Positions 33,605 through 42,026 of a stretch of 52,392 nt of DNA are shown one piece after another. This stretch comes from Pseudomonadota bacterium. GTDB taxonomy: Bacteria; Pseudomonadota; Gammaproteobacteria; Steroidobacterales; Steroidobacteraceae. The notes below the pieces were generated by a model. It was not told the origin of the DNA. It ran no database searches and worked only from the letters and a program-made list of their open reading frames with translations. Where the stretch lies: the NCBI GenBank assembly GCA_023433705.1, contig JAEYUC010000100.1:1-52392 (forward strand), read 5' to 3'. Numbering within the stretch: the stretch's first letter is position 1; every line of letters begins with the position of its first letter. The position numbers and the translations under genes were made by a program.

Positions 33605-36190
33605 ATGTCCGCGCGTTCCGCATCGGGCTGGGTGGTCGTCAAGTTCGGCGGCACCAGCGTTTCCTCGCTCGCCAACTGGCGCAACATCGCATTGGTGGTC
33701 AAGCGCCGCCTCGAATCCGGGGCACGTGTGCTCGTCGTGCATTCGGCGATCACCAAGATCACCGACATGCTGGAGAAGCTGCTCGTGGCCGCGGAGGCCG
33801 GTAATCCCGAGGAGGCGCTCAAGGCCATCCAGGACCGGCACGTCCAGCTGACTACCGAGCTCGGCGTGGGCGTGAGTCCGCAGCTGCAGGGATATTTCGA
33901 CGAGCTGCGCCAGATGGCCAACGGCATCGCGCTGGTGCGCGAGCTGTCCGACCGGACCCGGGCGCGCGTGATGAGCAACGGCGAGCTCATGGCCACCGAG
34001 ATCGGCTCGCGGTTCCTGAGGTCGCAGGGCATCGACGTCACCTGGATGGACGCGCGCGACATGTTGACCGCGGAAGATCGCGGCGCATCGGCGAAAGCCT
34101 CGGTGCTTTCTGCCACGTGTTCGTTCGCGCCGGACGCGGTGCTCGAGCAGAAGCTGGATTCGTCGACGCCCGTCGTCATCACGCAGGGATTCATCGCTCG
34201 AGACAACGAGGGCAACACCTGCCTGCTCGGCCGCGGCGGCTCGGATACCTCGGCGGCGTATCTCGGCGCGAAGATCCGCGCGAAGCAGATCGAGATCTGG
34301 ACCGACGTGCCCGGCATGTTCAGCGCGAATCCGCGCGCCACGCCGAGCGCGCGCCTGATCCGCGCGCTGCATTACGATGAAGCGCAGGAGATCGCGACCA
34401 GCGGTGCGAAGGTGCTGCACCCGCGCTGCCTGCTGCCGGCGCGGCAGCACCAGATACCTCTATATGTCTACGCCACGCAGACGCCGGACCTCGAAGGCAC
34501 GCTGATCACGGGCGACGTCCCGGGTGGCGCCGGACAGGTGAAGGCGGTCTGCAATCGCAAGGGCATCACGCTGATCTCGCTCGACAGCCCGGGCATGTGG
34601 CACCAGGTCGGATTCCTCGCGGACGTATTCGCGGTGTTCAAGGAACACGGCATGTCGGTGGATCTCGTTTCCACGTCGGAAACCAACGTGACGGTGTCGC
34701 TCGATCCGGCCGCCAATACGCTCGATGGAGAGTTGCTGGCCAAGTTGCAGCGCGATCTCTCGAAGCTCTCCGGCGTGCGTGTCATCGGTCCCTGCGCGAG
34801 CGTGTCGCTCGTCGGTCGCAACATCCGCGCCATCCTGCACAAGCTGGGCGACGCGTTCGAGTTGTTCGAAGAGCAGAAGGTATACCTCGTCAGCCAGGCG
34901 GCGAACGACCTCAACTTCACGTTCGTGGTCGACGAGAACCAGTGCGATCGTCTCGTCGAACAGCTCCATGACCTGCTGATCCGTCCGGAGGCCAACGATC
35001 CGTCGATGGGCCCGACGTGGGAAAAGCTGTTCGCGAAGCCCGAGGAAGTCGCCGCGCGCGCCGAGCCCTGGTGGGCCGCGCGCCGTCACGACCTGATCGG
35101 CGCGCTCGCGACGCGCGACAGCGCGTACGTGTACGACCTGGCGCAGGTGGACGCGGCCGCGCAGTCGCTGACGACCATCGGTTCGATCGGCCGCGCGTTG
35201 TACGCGCTCAAGGCGAACCCGCATCCGGAGATCCTGCGCACCGTGGCGGCGCGCGGCATCGGGTTCGATTGCGTGTCGCTGGCCGAGATCGAACACGTGT
35301 TCGAAAGCGTGCCGGGCATCGCGCCGGATCGCATCCTCTTCACGCCCAATTTCGCGCCGCGCGACGAATACGAACGCGCGCTCGCGCTCGGCGTGCACGT
35401 GACGATCGACAACCTGTTCGTGCTGCAGAACTGGCTCGACGTGTTCCGCGGCAACGACGTGTTCCTGCGCATCGACACCGGCATCGGCCGTGGTCATCAC
35501 CACCACGTGAAGACGGCGGGGGCGCAGTCGAAGTTCGGCATTCCCGTCGAGGAGCTCGACGAAGTCGCGCGGCTCGCCGCGTCGGCGGACGTCACGATCG
35601 TCGGCCTGCATGCGCACTCGGGCAGCGGCGTATTCGATGTGGCGAACTGGAGCCAGGTCGGCTCGACACTCGCCGCGCTCACGAAGCGGTTCCCGGACGT
35701 GAAGACCATCGACGTGGGCGGCGGCCTCGGCGTGCCCGACCGCATCGAAGGACGCACGCTCGACATCGCGAAGCTCGATTCCGCGCTGGCCCAGGTGAAG
35801 TCGGAAGTTCCGGGCGTCACGTTGTGGCTCGAACCCGGCCGCTATCTGGTAGCGAGCGCGGGCGTGCTGCTTGCGCGGGTCACGCAGACCAAGAGCAAGA
35901 GCGGCATCCGTTACGTCGGCGTCGCGACCGGCATGAACTCGCTGATTCGTCCGGCGTTGTACGGAGCGCATCACGAGATCGTGAATCTGACGCGCTACGG
36001 CGAGCCCGCGAACGTCGCGGCAAACGTCGTCGGGCCGATCTGCGAAAGCTCGGATTTCCTCGGACGCGACCGGCTGTTGCCGGAATGCGCGTCGGGCGAC
36101 GTGCTTTTGATCGCGACCGCGGGTGCTTATGGGCATGCGATGGCGTCGCGCTACAACCTGCGCGAACCGGCCGAGGAACTCACGATCTAG
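33605..36190 (+). CDS. lysAC: Bifunctional aspartate kinase/diaminopimelate decarboxylase
   Basis: An 861-residue fusion that carries out the first and last steps of lysine synthesis. Residues 1-300 are aspartokinase (K13-F-G-G-T-S18, TEIGSRFL, GRGGSDTSAAYLGA), about 310-460 are ACT regulatory domains (SVDLVSTSETNVTVSLD), and about 480-861 are PLP-dependent diaminopimelate decarboxylase. The last has the PLP lysine K536 in YALKANPH, HAHSGSGV, DVGGGLGVP, EPGRYLV and GPICESSDFLG. The fused arrangement is known from Xanthomonas and relatives and implies lysine feedback on the kinase half. The frame is uninterrupted through the junction. It is convergent with the coiled-coil gene. Confidence 0.96.
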   Translation: MSARSASGWVVVKFGGTSVSSLANWRNIALVVKRRLESGARVLVVHSAITKITDMLEKLLVAAEAGNPEEALKAIQDRHVQLTTELGVGVSPQLQGYFDELRQMANGIALVRELSDRTRARVMSNGELMATEIGSRFLRSQGIDVTWMDARDMLTAEDRGASAKASVLSATCSFAPDAVLEQKLDSSTPVVITQGFIARDNEGNTCLLGRGGSDTSAAYLGAKIRAKQIEIWTDVPGMFSANPRATPSARLIRALHYDEAQEIATSGAKVLHPRCLLPARQHQIPLYVYATQTPDLEGTLITGDVPGGAGQVKAVCNRKGITLISLDSPGMWHQVGFLADVFAVFKEHGMSVDLVSTSETNVTVSLDPAANTLDGELLAKLQRDLSKLSGVRVIGPCASVSLVGRNIRAILHKLGDAFELFEEQKVYLVSQAANDLNFTFVVDENQCDRLVEQLHDLLIRPEANDPSMGPTWEKLFAKPEEVAARAEPWWAARRHDLIGALATRDSAYVYDLAQVDAAAQSLTTIGSIGRALYALKANPHPEILRTVAARGIGFDCVSLAEIEHVFESVPGIAPDRILFTPNFAPRDEYERALALGVHVTIDNLFVLQNWLDVFRGNDVFLRIDTGIGRGHHHHVKTAGAQSKFGIPVEELDEVARLAASADVTIVGLHAHSGSGVFDVANWSQVGSTLAALTKRFPDVKTIDVGGGLGVPDRIEGRTLDIAKLDSALAQVKSEVPGVTLWLEPGRYLVASAGVLLARVTQTKSKSGIRYVGVATGMNSLIRPALYGAHHEIVNLTRYGEPANVAANVVGPICESSDFLGRDRLLPECASGDVLLIATAGAYGHAMASRYNLREPAEELTI

Positions 36191-36206
36191 TTTGGCCTGA
36201 TCGGTG

Positions 36207-36228
36207 GGGCGTGCGCCTGCGTACGCCC
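36207..36228. other. Hairpin between convergent genes
   Basis: GGGCGT (36207-36212) pairs with ACGCCC (36223-36228), with further imperfect pairing inside. It lies in the 39-nt gap between the lysAC stop and the stop of the coiled-coil gene. There is no T-run on either strand, so it would be only a weak bidirectional terminator. Confidence 0.35.
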
Positions 36229-36229
36229 G

Positions 36230-37180
36230 TCACTTCTTTCGGCCCTCCAGCTGCATCCGCAACGCGGCTTCGTCCGGCGCCAGGCGAGCGGCGAGCATCT
36301 TGTCGAGCTCCGCGAGTTGGGGCGTCGACAACCTGGTGGCAGCGGCCGCGTGAATGCGCCGGTTCGCCTCCTTCGCGAGCTCGATCCACCGTTGCCGATC
36401 ATAGGGACGGACGACGTTGCGATCCGTGATGCCCGAGGCGTTCGCATATTCGTCGTATTCCCGCGAGAGCCGCTCGCGCTCCGAGTGGATGGTGAGCGCG
36501 AGCTCGGCCGCCTGCGAATCGTCGATTGCGTGCGGTGTGCCCTCGAGCCCGGCGCGCAGGCTTTCGACCTCGGCACGCTCCTGGCTGCTGGCGAGGTAGC
36601 GCCGCCACTCTTCGTATTTCTCGTCGCCGAGCAGCGTGCGCAGTTCCTGTTGTTCCGCGTCGGCGGCGCGGCGCATTTCGTTCCTGGCGTCTTCGTCGAG
36701 TTCCTCGCCGTAGGACGCTCCGGACTCCATGAATCGCAGATTGCGTTCTATCCACAGGTCGATCACCCGGTCGGCTTGCTCCGGCGTCATATCCACGAGT
36801 CGGATGGCATCGCGGCGAGTGCTCGCGTATCGACGGCGTAAATCGGCCAGAAAGGCTTCGCGATACGCCGGATCCTGAAGCATCCGGCGCTGGCGGTTCT
36901 GCGATTCGCGAATGAGCTCGTTCGCGTCCTGCCGGGGCTGTGCCGAGGCAACGGGAACAGGGGCCGGGGTTGGCGCGGGTGCCGGGGTGACGGGAGTAGT
37001 TTGTCCGCCCGGCGCCGGAACTTTACTGCGAGCCGTCTCGATCTGCGATTGCAGTTCGGCCAGCTGTTGTTCGAGGGCGACGCGTTGTTCGCGCTCGGCG
37101 TGCAGGAGCCGCGCGGTCCAGGCAACGCCGAGCGCAGCGGCGACGGCGCAAACACCCAATGCGACATTGATCCCACGCAC
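36230..37180 (-). CDS. Membrane-anchored coiled-coil protein of unknown function
   Basis: A 316-residue protein with one N-terminal membrane helix (VALGVCAVAAALGVAWTA), a short coiled coil at about 28-52 (EQRVALEQQLAELQSQIETA), a Pro/Ala linker at 55-80 (PAPAPTPAPVPV), and a long helical, charged C-terminal domain that should be periplasmic. MTPEQADRVIDLW and LSTPQLAELDKML resemble helical periplasmic stress-sensor or LTxxQ-like repeats, but I do not recognise a family. GTG start follows GAGGTGAG. It lies 42 nt after hisIE on the same strand with no terminator seen, so the his transcript may read into it. Confidence 0.8.
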   Translation of the reverse strand: MRGINVALGVCAVAAALGVAWTARLLHAEREQRVALEQQLAELQSQIETARSKVPAPGGQTTPVTPAPAPTPAPVPVASAQPRQDANELIRESQNRQRRMLQDPAYREAFLADLRRRYASTRRDAIRLVDMTPEQADRVIDLWIERNLRFMESGASYGEELDEDARNEMRRAADAEQQELRTLLGDEKYEEWRRYLASSQERAEVESLRAGLEGTPHAIDDSQAAELALTIHSERERLSREYDEYANASGITDRNVVRPYDRQRWIELAKEANRRIHAAAATRLSTPQLAELDKMLAARLAPDEAALRMQLEGRKK

Positions 37181-37222
37181 GGCTCACCTCAAAGGGAGGG
37201 GCGACGCGCGGCAGTCTACGCC

Positions 37223-37840
37223 TCAGCGATGCCGAGACTCCAGCGCGCGGACGACATCCACCAGCGGGATTCCGCGCGCGCGCAGCAACACGAGTAGATG
37301 GAAGAGCAGGTCGGCGGATTCCTCGACGACCTTGTCATTCGTCTCGCCAACGCCGGCCAGAGCCGTTTCGACCCCTTCCTCACCGACTTTTTGTGCGATG
37401 CGCTTTATGCCCTTGTCGAGCAGTTTGGCGGTGTAACTCGTCTCTGGCTTCTCGGACGCACGTTGTGCGATGACGGATTCGAGCTTCGCGAGGAACGCGA
37501 TTCCGGTCGCCGAACTGCGCGGCTCGTCGCCGAAACAGGTGACCGTGCCGTTGTGACATGCCGGCCCGCGCGGGCGCGCGGTCACGAGCAGCGTGTCGTT
37601 GTCGCAATCGAGCGCGACGTCGACGACGTCGAGCGTGTGTCCCGTGGTTTCGCCTTTCTCCCACAGCCGCTGCTTGCTGCGGCTGAAGAACACCGCGCGT
37701 TTGCGCGCCAGCGTCTGTTCGAGCGCCTCGCGATTCATGTACGCGAGCATGAGGACCGCGCCCGTGTCGGCGTCCTGCACGATGGCGGGCACGAGCCCGT
37801 CCGCCTTCGCGAAATCGACATTCGAAATCTCGATGCTCAC
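37223..37840 (-). CDS. hisIE: Bifunctional phosphoribosyl-AMP cyclohydrolase/phosphoribosyl-ATP diphosphatase
   Basis: A 205-residue fusion doing steps 2 and 3 of histidine synthesis. Residues 1-110 are HisI (LMLAYMNREALEQTL, FFSRSKQRLWEKGETTGH, GPACHNGTVTCF with zinc ligands). Residues about 115-205 are HisE (AQKVGEEGVETALAG, ESADLLFHLLVLL). GTG start overlaps the hisF stop (GTGA). It is the last gene of the his operon, in the usual gammaproteobacterial position. Confidence 0.95.
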   Translation of the reverse strand: MSIEISNVDFAKADGLVPAIVQDADTGAVLMLAYMNREALEQTLARKRAVFFSRSKQRLWEKGETTGHTLDVVDVALDCDNDTLLVTARPRGPACHNGTVTCFGDEPRSSATGIAFLAKLESVIAQRASEKPETSYTAKLLDKGIKRIAQKVGEEGVETALAGVGETNDKVVEESADLLFHLLVLLRARGIPLVDVVRALESRHR

Positions 37841-38604
37841 AACCGCACCTCGATCCCGGCCGCGGCGAGCGTGGTCTTGAGATCGGGGATCGCGATGGCG
37901 CCGGAGTGGAACACACTTGCGGCGAGCGCGGCGTCGACTTTCGCCTGCTCGAAGACGGCCGTGAAGTGTTCGGGTGCGCCGGCGCCGCCGGAAGCCACGA
38001 GCGGCACGTCGCAGATCTCGCGAACGGCCTGAAGCTGCGCCACGTCATAACCGCGACGCACGCCGTCGCTCGTCATGCAGTTGAGCACGATCTCGCCGGC
38101 GCCACGCTCCTGGACTTCCTTGACCCACGACAGCGTGTCGCGACCGGTATTGCGCGAGCGGTTCGGATCGCCGGTGAACTGGAACACGCGATAGCCGTCG
38201 TTGACGTTCGCGCTGTCGATGCCGATCACGACGCACTGCGAGCCGAAGCGCGCCGCGAGCTCTTCGATGAGGTCCGGGTTAGAGAGGGCGGGGGAGTTGA
38301 TCGAGATCTTCTCGGCGCCTTCGTTGAGCACGGCCTCGGCATCTTCCACCGAGCGGATTCCACCGGCGACGCAGAACGGGATGTCGAGCACCTGCGCGAC
38401 GCGACGCACCCAGGTGCGATCCACGCTGCGGCCTTCCGGACTCGCCGTGATGTCGTAGAACACGACCTCGTCGGCGCCTTCGTTCCGGTAACGTTCCGCG
38501 AGCGCGAGGATGTCGCCCACGATCTGGTGATCGCGGAATCGGATTCCCTTGACGACCTGGCCGTCGCGGACGTCCAGGCAGGGGATTATGCGTTTGGCAA
38601 GAAT
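37837..38604 (-). CDS. hisF: Imidazole glycerol phosphate synthase cyclase subunit, apparent ATT start
   Basis: A 255-residue TIM-barrel enzyme that, with HisH, makes imidazole glycerol phosphate and AICAR. LAKRIIPCLDVRDGQVVKG at the N-terminus and ASGGAGAPEHF at the end are nearly identical to E. coli HisF (258 aa), with the catalytic aspartates in PCLDV and GIDSAN. No ATG, GTG or TTG lies in frame near the family start. The codon preceding LAKRIIP is ATT at 38604-38602, with GGAG (38616-38613) 8 nt before it. The next ATG in frame (38865) lies deep in hisA and adds non-family residues. ATT initiation is therefore inferred, 19 nt inside hisA. Confidence 0.93.
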   Translation of the reverse strand: MLAKRIIPCLDVRDGQVVKGIRFRDHQIVGDILALAERYRNEGADEVVFYDITASPEGRSVDRTWVRRVAQVLDIPFCVAGGIRSVEDAEAVLNEGAEKISINSPALSNPDLIEELAARFGSQCVVIGIDSANVNDGYRVFQFTGDPNRSRNTGRDTLSWVKEVQERGAGEIVLNCMTSDGVRRGYDVAQLQAVREICDVPLVASGGAGAPEHFTAVFEQAKVDAALAASVFHSGAIAIPDLKTTLAAAGIEVRL

Positions 38605-39326
38605 GGCGCTAACTCCGATGGTTTGATCAGTTCTTCGAGCAATGCCTTGCCGCTGATCGCGGCGGCGCTGCCCGTGGCGGCGAGGGCGGCGAGATCCGCG
38701 GCATTGCGCACGCCGCCCGACGCCTGCCAGGCGATCTGCGGATATCGCTTCACGGCTTCCGCGTACAACGCGACCGCCGGTCCCTGCAACGCGCCGTCGA
38801 GCTCGACGTCCGTGCACAACACGTGTTCGAGGCCATGCGGCAGGTAGGACTCGATCGCCTCCCACAGCGTGAGCTTCGATTCCTTCGTCCAGCCGCGCGT
38901 GAGTACGCGCGGAACGCCCGCCGCATCGTGGCGGATGTCGAAGGCAAGGCCTATCTTCTCGGCGCCGTACTTCTTGAACCAGCCCTGCACCTCGGTGGGA
39001 TTCTCGACCGCCGCGCTGCCGACGATGACGCGATCGATGCCGTTGCGCAGCAGGTCGTCGACGACGGCCGTCGAGCGCACGCCGCCGCCCACCTGGATGT
39101 TCAACGCCTTCTGCGAGGCGAGGCGGACGATGACGCTGCGATTCGCGAGCAGACCGTCCCTGGCGCCGTCGAGATCGACGACGTGCAGCCAGGTGGCGCC
39201 GAGCGCGCGATAACGCTGCAGCAGCTCGTGTGGTTCGAGGTCGTAACGCGTCTCGCGGTCGAAGTCGCCCTTGAGCAGGCGCACGCAGCGGCCGTTACGC
39301 AGATCGATGGAGGGGATGAGGATCAT
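38586..39326 (-). CDS. hisA: 1-(5-phosphoribosyl)-5-[(5-phosphoribosylamino)methylideneamino]imidazole-4-carboxamide isomerase
   Basis: A 246-residue TIM-barrel isomerase (ProFAR isomerase) for step 4 of histidine synthesis. It opens MILIPSIDLRNGRCVRLLKG with the catalytic D8, has GGGVRSTAVVDDLL and VLCTDVELDGALQGP with the second catalytic aspartate, and ASGGVRNAADL near the end. The ATG overlaps the hisH stop (ATGA), and its 3' end overlaps hisF. Confidence 0.96.
   Translation of the reverse strand: MILIPSIDLRNGRCVRLLKGDFDRETRYDLEPHELLQRYRALGATWLHVVDLDGARDGLLANRSVIVRLASQKALNIQVGGGVRSTAVVDDLLRNGIDRVIVGSAAVENPTEVQGWFKKYGAEKIGLAFDIRHDAAGVPRVLTRGWTKESKLTLWEAIESYLPHGLEHVLCTDVELDGALQGPAVALYAEAVKRYPQIAWQASGGVRNAADLAALAATGSAAAISGKALLEELIKPSELAPFLPNA
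38602..38616 (-). promoter_or_regulatory. Shine-Dalgarno and ATT start of hisF
   Basis: On the minus strand GGAG (38616-38613), an 8-nt spacer and ATT (38604-38602) form an ordinary-looking initiation site except for the codon. It is inside the last codons of hisA. The only well-known natural ATT start in E. coli is infC, where it serves autoregulation by IF3. Confidence 0.6.
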
Positions 39327-39919
39327 TTGGCCTTCAAGAAGTTTGCGAGGATGCGAGCACCGACGACACCCGAGCGCTCGGGGTGGAATTGCGTGCCGCA
39401 GAAGTTGTCACGGCGCGCGACCGCGGTGAAGTTGCCGCCGTACTCGGTGGTCGCGACCGTCCATTCGCCGGCCGGCACCGCGTAGCCGTGCACGAAGTAC
39501 ACGTAGTCGAGGGAGCTCACGCCGTCGAGCAGTGGATCGGGCTTCGTCTGCGCGAGCTGGTTCCAGCCCATGTGTGGCACCGGCAGTCCCGGCGCGGCGG
39601 ATAGTTTGCCGACGCGGCCCGGGATCACACCGAGTGCGTTCGCCGGGCCTTCCTCGGAGTGATCGAACAGGATCTGCATGCCGAGACAGATGCCCAACAA
39701 GGGTTGTTTGAGCGTCGGAATGAGCTGGTCGAGTCCGGCGCCGCGCAGCTTGTTCATGGCGCTGTGCGCGTTGCCCACACCCGGCAGCAGGACCCGCGTG
39801 GCCCGCTTGATGACCTCGTGATCGGTCGTGACCACGGAATCCGCCCCGAGCCGCGACAGCGCCGCGCGCAACGAGGCGATGTTGGCTCCGCCGCTGTCGA
39901 TGATCGCGACGCCGCTCAT
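39323..39919 (-). CDS. hisH: Imidazole glycerol phosphate synthase glutaminase subunit
   Basis: A 198-residue class I glutamine amidotransferase that feeds ammonia to HisF. The nucleophile cysteine is in LLGICLGMQILF, and the catalytic His-Glu pair is in GTQFHPERSG. GVGNAHSAM near residue 50 is the usual HisH block. The ATG overlaps the hisB stop (ATGA). It sits next to hisA, not hisF, as in other gammaproteobacteria. Confidence 0.96.
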   Translation of the reverse strand: MSGVAIIDSGGANIASLRAALSRLGADSVVTTDHEVIKRATRVLLPGVGNAHSAMNKLRGAGLDQLIPTLKQPLLGICLGMQILFDHSEEGPANALGVIPGRVGKLSAAPGLPVPHMGWNQLAQTKPDPLLDGVSSLDYVYFVHGYAVPAGEWTVATTEYGGNFTAVARRDNFCGTQFHPERSGVVGARILANFLKAK

Positions 39920-40980
39920 AACATTCCTTTCGTGGAAGGCAACTCGTCGCCTTCGCGCCGGAATGCCTGGCGCAGCGCGCGCCCGACGCCCTTGAAGCAG
40001 GCTTCGATCATGTGATGCGTATTCTCGCCGGTGATGGTGACATGAAGGGCGGCGCGCAGGCTCTCGGCCAGTGACCGGAAGAAGTGCGGCACGAGCTCGG
40101 TGGGCAGGCCGCCCACCGCCTCGCGCGAGAACTTGCCTTCGAATACGCCGTACGCGCGACCGGAGAGATCGATGGCGACGCGCACCTGCGCCTCGTCCAT
40201 CGGCAGCACGAATCCGTAACGCGCGATGCCGAGCTTCGCGCCGAGTGCATTGCGCAGCGCTTCGCCGAGCGCGAGCGCGCAGTCCTCGACGGTGTGGTGC
40301 TCGTCGATGTCGAGATCGCCCTTGCATTCGAGCTCGAGCGCGAACCCGCCGTGTTTGGCGATCTGCTCGAGCATGTGATCGAAGAAGCCGATCCCGGTGA
40401 CGATCTTCACCGGCGCGGTCGCGTCCAGATTGACCGCGACGCGGATGTCGGTCTCCTTCGTCTTGCGCTCGATCACGGCCTTGCGTTCGGTCAGCGTGCG
40501 AATGATCGCGGGCCAGGTCTCGGCGGCATTGCCGTGGCGTCGCACGAGCAGCCCGCGCACGCCGAGGTTGCGCGCGAACTCGATGTCCGTCGCGCGGTCG
40601 CCGATCATGGCGCTCGCGGCCAGATCGACGTTGCGCACGTAGTCTTCGACGAGCCTGGTCTTCGGCTTGCGGCAGTCGCAGCCGTCGTCCTTGCGGTGTG
40701 GGCAGACGAACACGGCATCGAACTCGATACCCTGCGAGCTGAACGCGTCCATCATGAAGCCGTGCGGAATGTCGAACGCGGCCTGCGGGAAGCTCGCCGT
40801 GCCGAGCCCATCCTGGTTGGTCACCATCGCGAGCTTGAAGCCCGCGGCTTGCGCGGCGCGCAGCGCGGCGAACACGTCCGGCATGAAGCGGATCTTTTCG
40901 ATCGAATCGACCTGTTCGTCCGGCGGCTCCTCGATGAGCGTGCCATCGCGATCCACGAACAACACCTTCGACTTGCTCAC
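39916..40980 (-). CDS. hisB: Bifunctional histidinol-phosphatase/imidazoleglycerol-phosphate dehydratase
   Basis: A 354-residue fusion, matching E. coli HisB (355). Residues 1-165 are a HAD phosphatase with D10-R-D12-G-T and a zinc loop CPHRKDDGCDCRKPK. Residues about 170-354 are the dehydratase, with GIGFFDHM, DEHHTVEDC and NTHHMIEACFKG manganese-binding histidines. GTG 40980 overlaps the hisC stop (GTGA); longer in-frame codons upstream are antisense-like residues inside hisC and are not used. Confidence 0.96.
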   Translation of the reverse strand: MSKSKVLFVDRDGTLIEEPPDEQVDSIEKIRFMPDVFAALRAAQAAGFKLAMVTNQDGLGTASFPQAAFDIPHGFMMDAFSSQGIEFDAVFVCPHRKDDGCDCRKPKTRLVEDYVRNVDLAASAMIGDRATDIEFARNLGVRGLLVRRHGNAAETWPAIIRTLTERKAVIERKTKETDIRVAVNLDATAPVKIVTGIGFFDHMLEQIAKHGGFALELECKGDLDIDEHHTVEDCALALGEALRNALGAKLGIARYGFVLPMDEAQVRVAIDLSGRAYGVFEGKFSREAVGGLPTELVPHFFRSLAESLRAALHVTITGENTHHMIEACFKGVGRALRQAFRREGDELPSTKGML

Positions 40981-42026
40981 GTGAAACTCCGGATCAGGCG
41001 ATCGTTCTGCTCGGGCGTGCCGACCGAGATGCGTAATGATTGCGGGGAGACGCTGCGCATGTCGCGGATCAGCAGCTTCGCGTTGCGCGCGGCGGCGAGC
41101 GCGCCTTCGGCATCCTCTAAATCCACCAGCAGGAAATTCGCGACGCTCGGCCAGATCCTGCGCACGGCACGTGCATCGGCCAGCGCGGCCGCCATGCGAT
41201 CGCGCTCGGCGCGCACCTGGTTGACGCGTTCGCGCTGGATGGCGAGTTGCGGGCCGCTGAGCGTCGCGAGTACGGCCTCGATGGTGAGCTGCGGAATGGA
41301 GTAGGGCGGGATCACCTTGCCGAGCAGCGCGACGATCGGCGCGGCGGCGATCAACGAACCCACGCGTGCGCCGGCGAGGCCGAACGCCTTCGACAACGTG
41401 CGCAGCACGACGAGATTCGGGAAACGCGCGAGTTGCATAGTCAGCGAAGTGTCGCCGGAGAACTCGATGTACGCCTCGTCCACCGCGACGAGCGCGCGGC
41501 CCGCGAGCGCGGTCATCACCTGTTCGATGGCCGCCGGGTCCATCGCATTTCCCGTCGGATTGTTGGGCGAGCACAGGAACACGATCTTGGTGTTCGCATC
41601 GCAGGCCGCGAGCACGCCGGCGACGTCGAGCGCGAAGCCGCGTTCGCGCACGAGCGGAACTTCGCGCACGGCCGCGCCCTGGATGCGCGCCGCGACCGAA
41701 TACATGCCGAAGGTCGGCGGGCAGATGATCACGTTGTCGACGCCCGCGCGACAGAACCCGCGCACGAGCAGGTCGATCGATTCGTCGCTGCCGCGGCCGG
41801 GCAGCAGATTCTCGACGGGCACCCCGTACAGTTGCGCCAGCCTTTCGGCGAGCACGTGCGGGTGCGGCTCGGGATAACGATTGAGCCCGGCTTGCGAACG
41901 GTCCGTCTCCGCGCGCCACGGTAGTTCGTTGGCGTGCAGGCGATCGAACGCCGGGTCCCAGCTCGCGTGTGAATAGGCCTTGAGCGCGACGATGTCGGGA
42001 CGCGCGAGCGCGAGGATGTCGCTCAT
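40977..42026 (-). CDS. hisC: Histidinol-phosphate aminotransferase
   Basis: A 349-residue class I/II PLP aminotransferase converting imidazole-acetol phosphate to histidinol phosphate. It has ANELPW, RYPEPHPHVL, GRGSDESIDLLVRGF, CSPNNPTGN, VDEAYIEFS, and the PLP lysine in TLSKAFGLAGARVG. The ATG overlaps the hisD stop (ATGA). Confidence 0.95.
   Translation of the reverse strand: MSDILALARPDIVALKAYSHASWDPAFDRLHANELPWRAETDRSQAGLNRYPEPHPHVLAERLAQLYGVPVENLLPGRGSDESIDLLVRGFCRAGVDNVIICPPTFGMYSVAARIQGAAVREVPLVRERGFALDVAGVLAACDANTKIVFLCSPNNPTGNAMDPAAIEQVMTALAGRALVAVDEAYIEFSGDTSLTMQLARFPNLVVLRTLSKAFGLAGARVGSLIAAAPIVALLGKVIPPYSIPQLTIEAVLATLSGPQLAIQRERVNQVRAERDRMAAALADARAVRRIWPSVANFLLVDLEDAEGALAAARNAKLLIRDMRSVSPQSLRISVGTPEQNDRLIRSFT

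Noticed and set aside
38605..38865. ATG 38865 as the hisF start
   Set aside because: It would add about 87 Arg-rich residues that are hisA read out of frame and do not occur in HisF.
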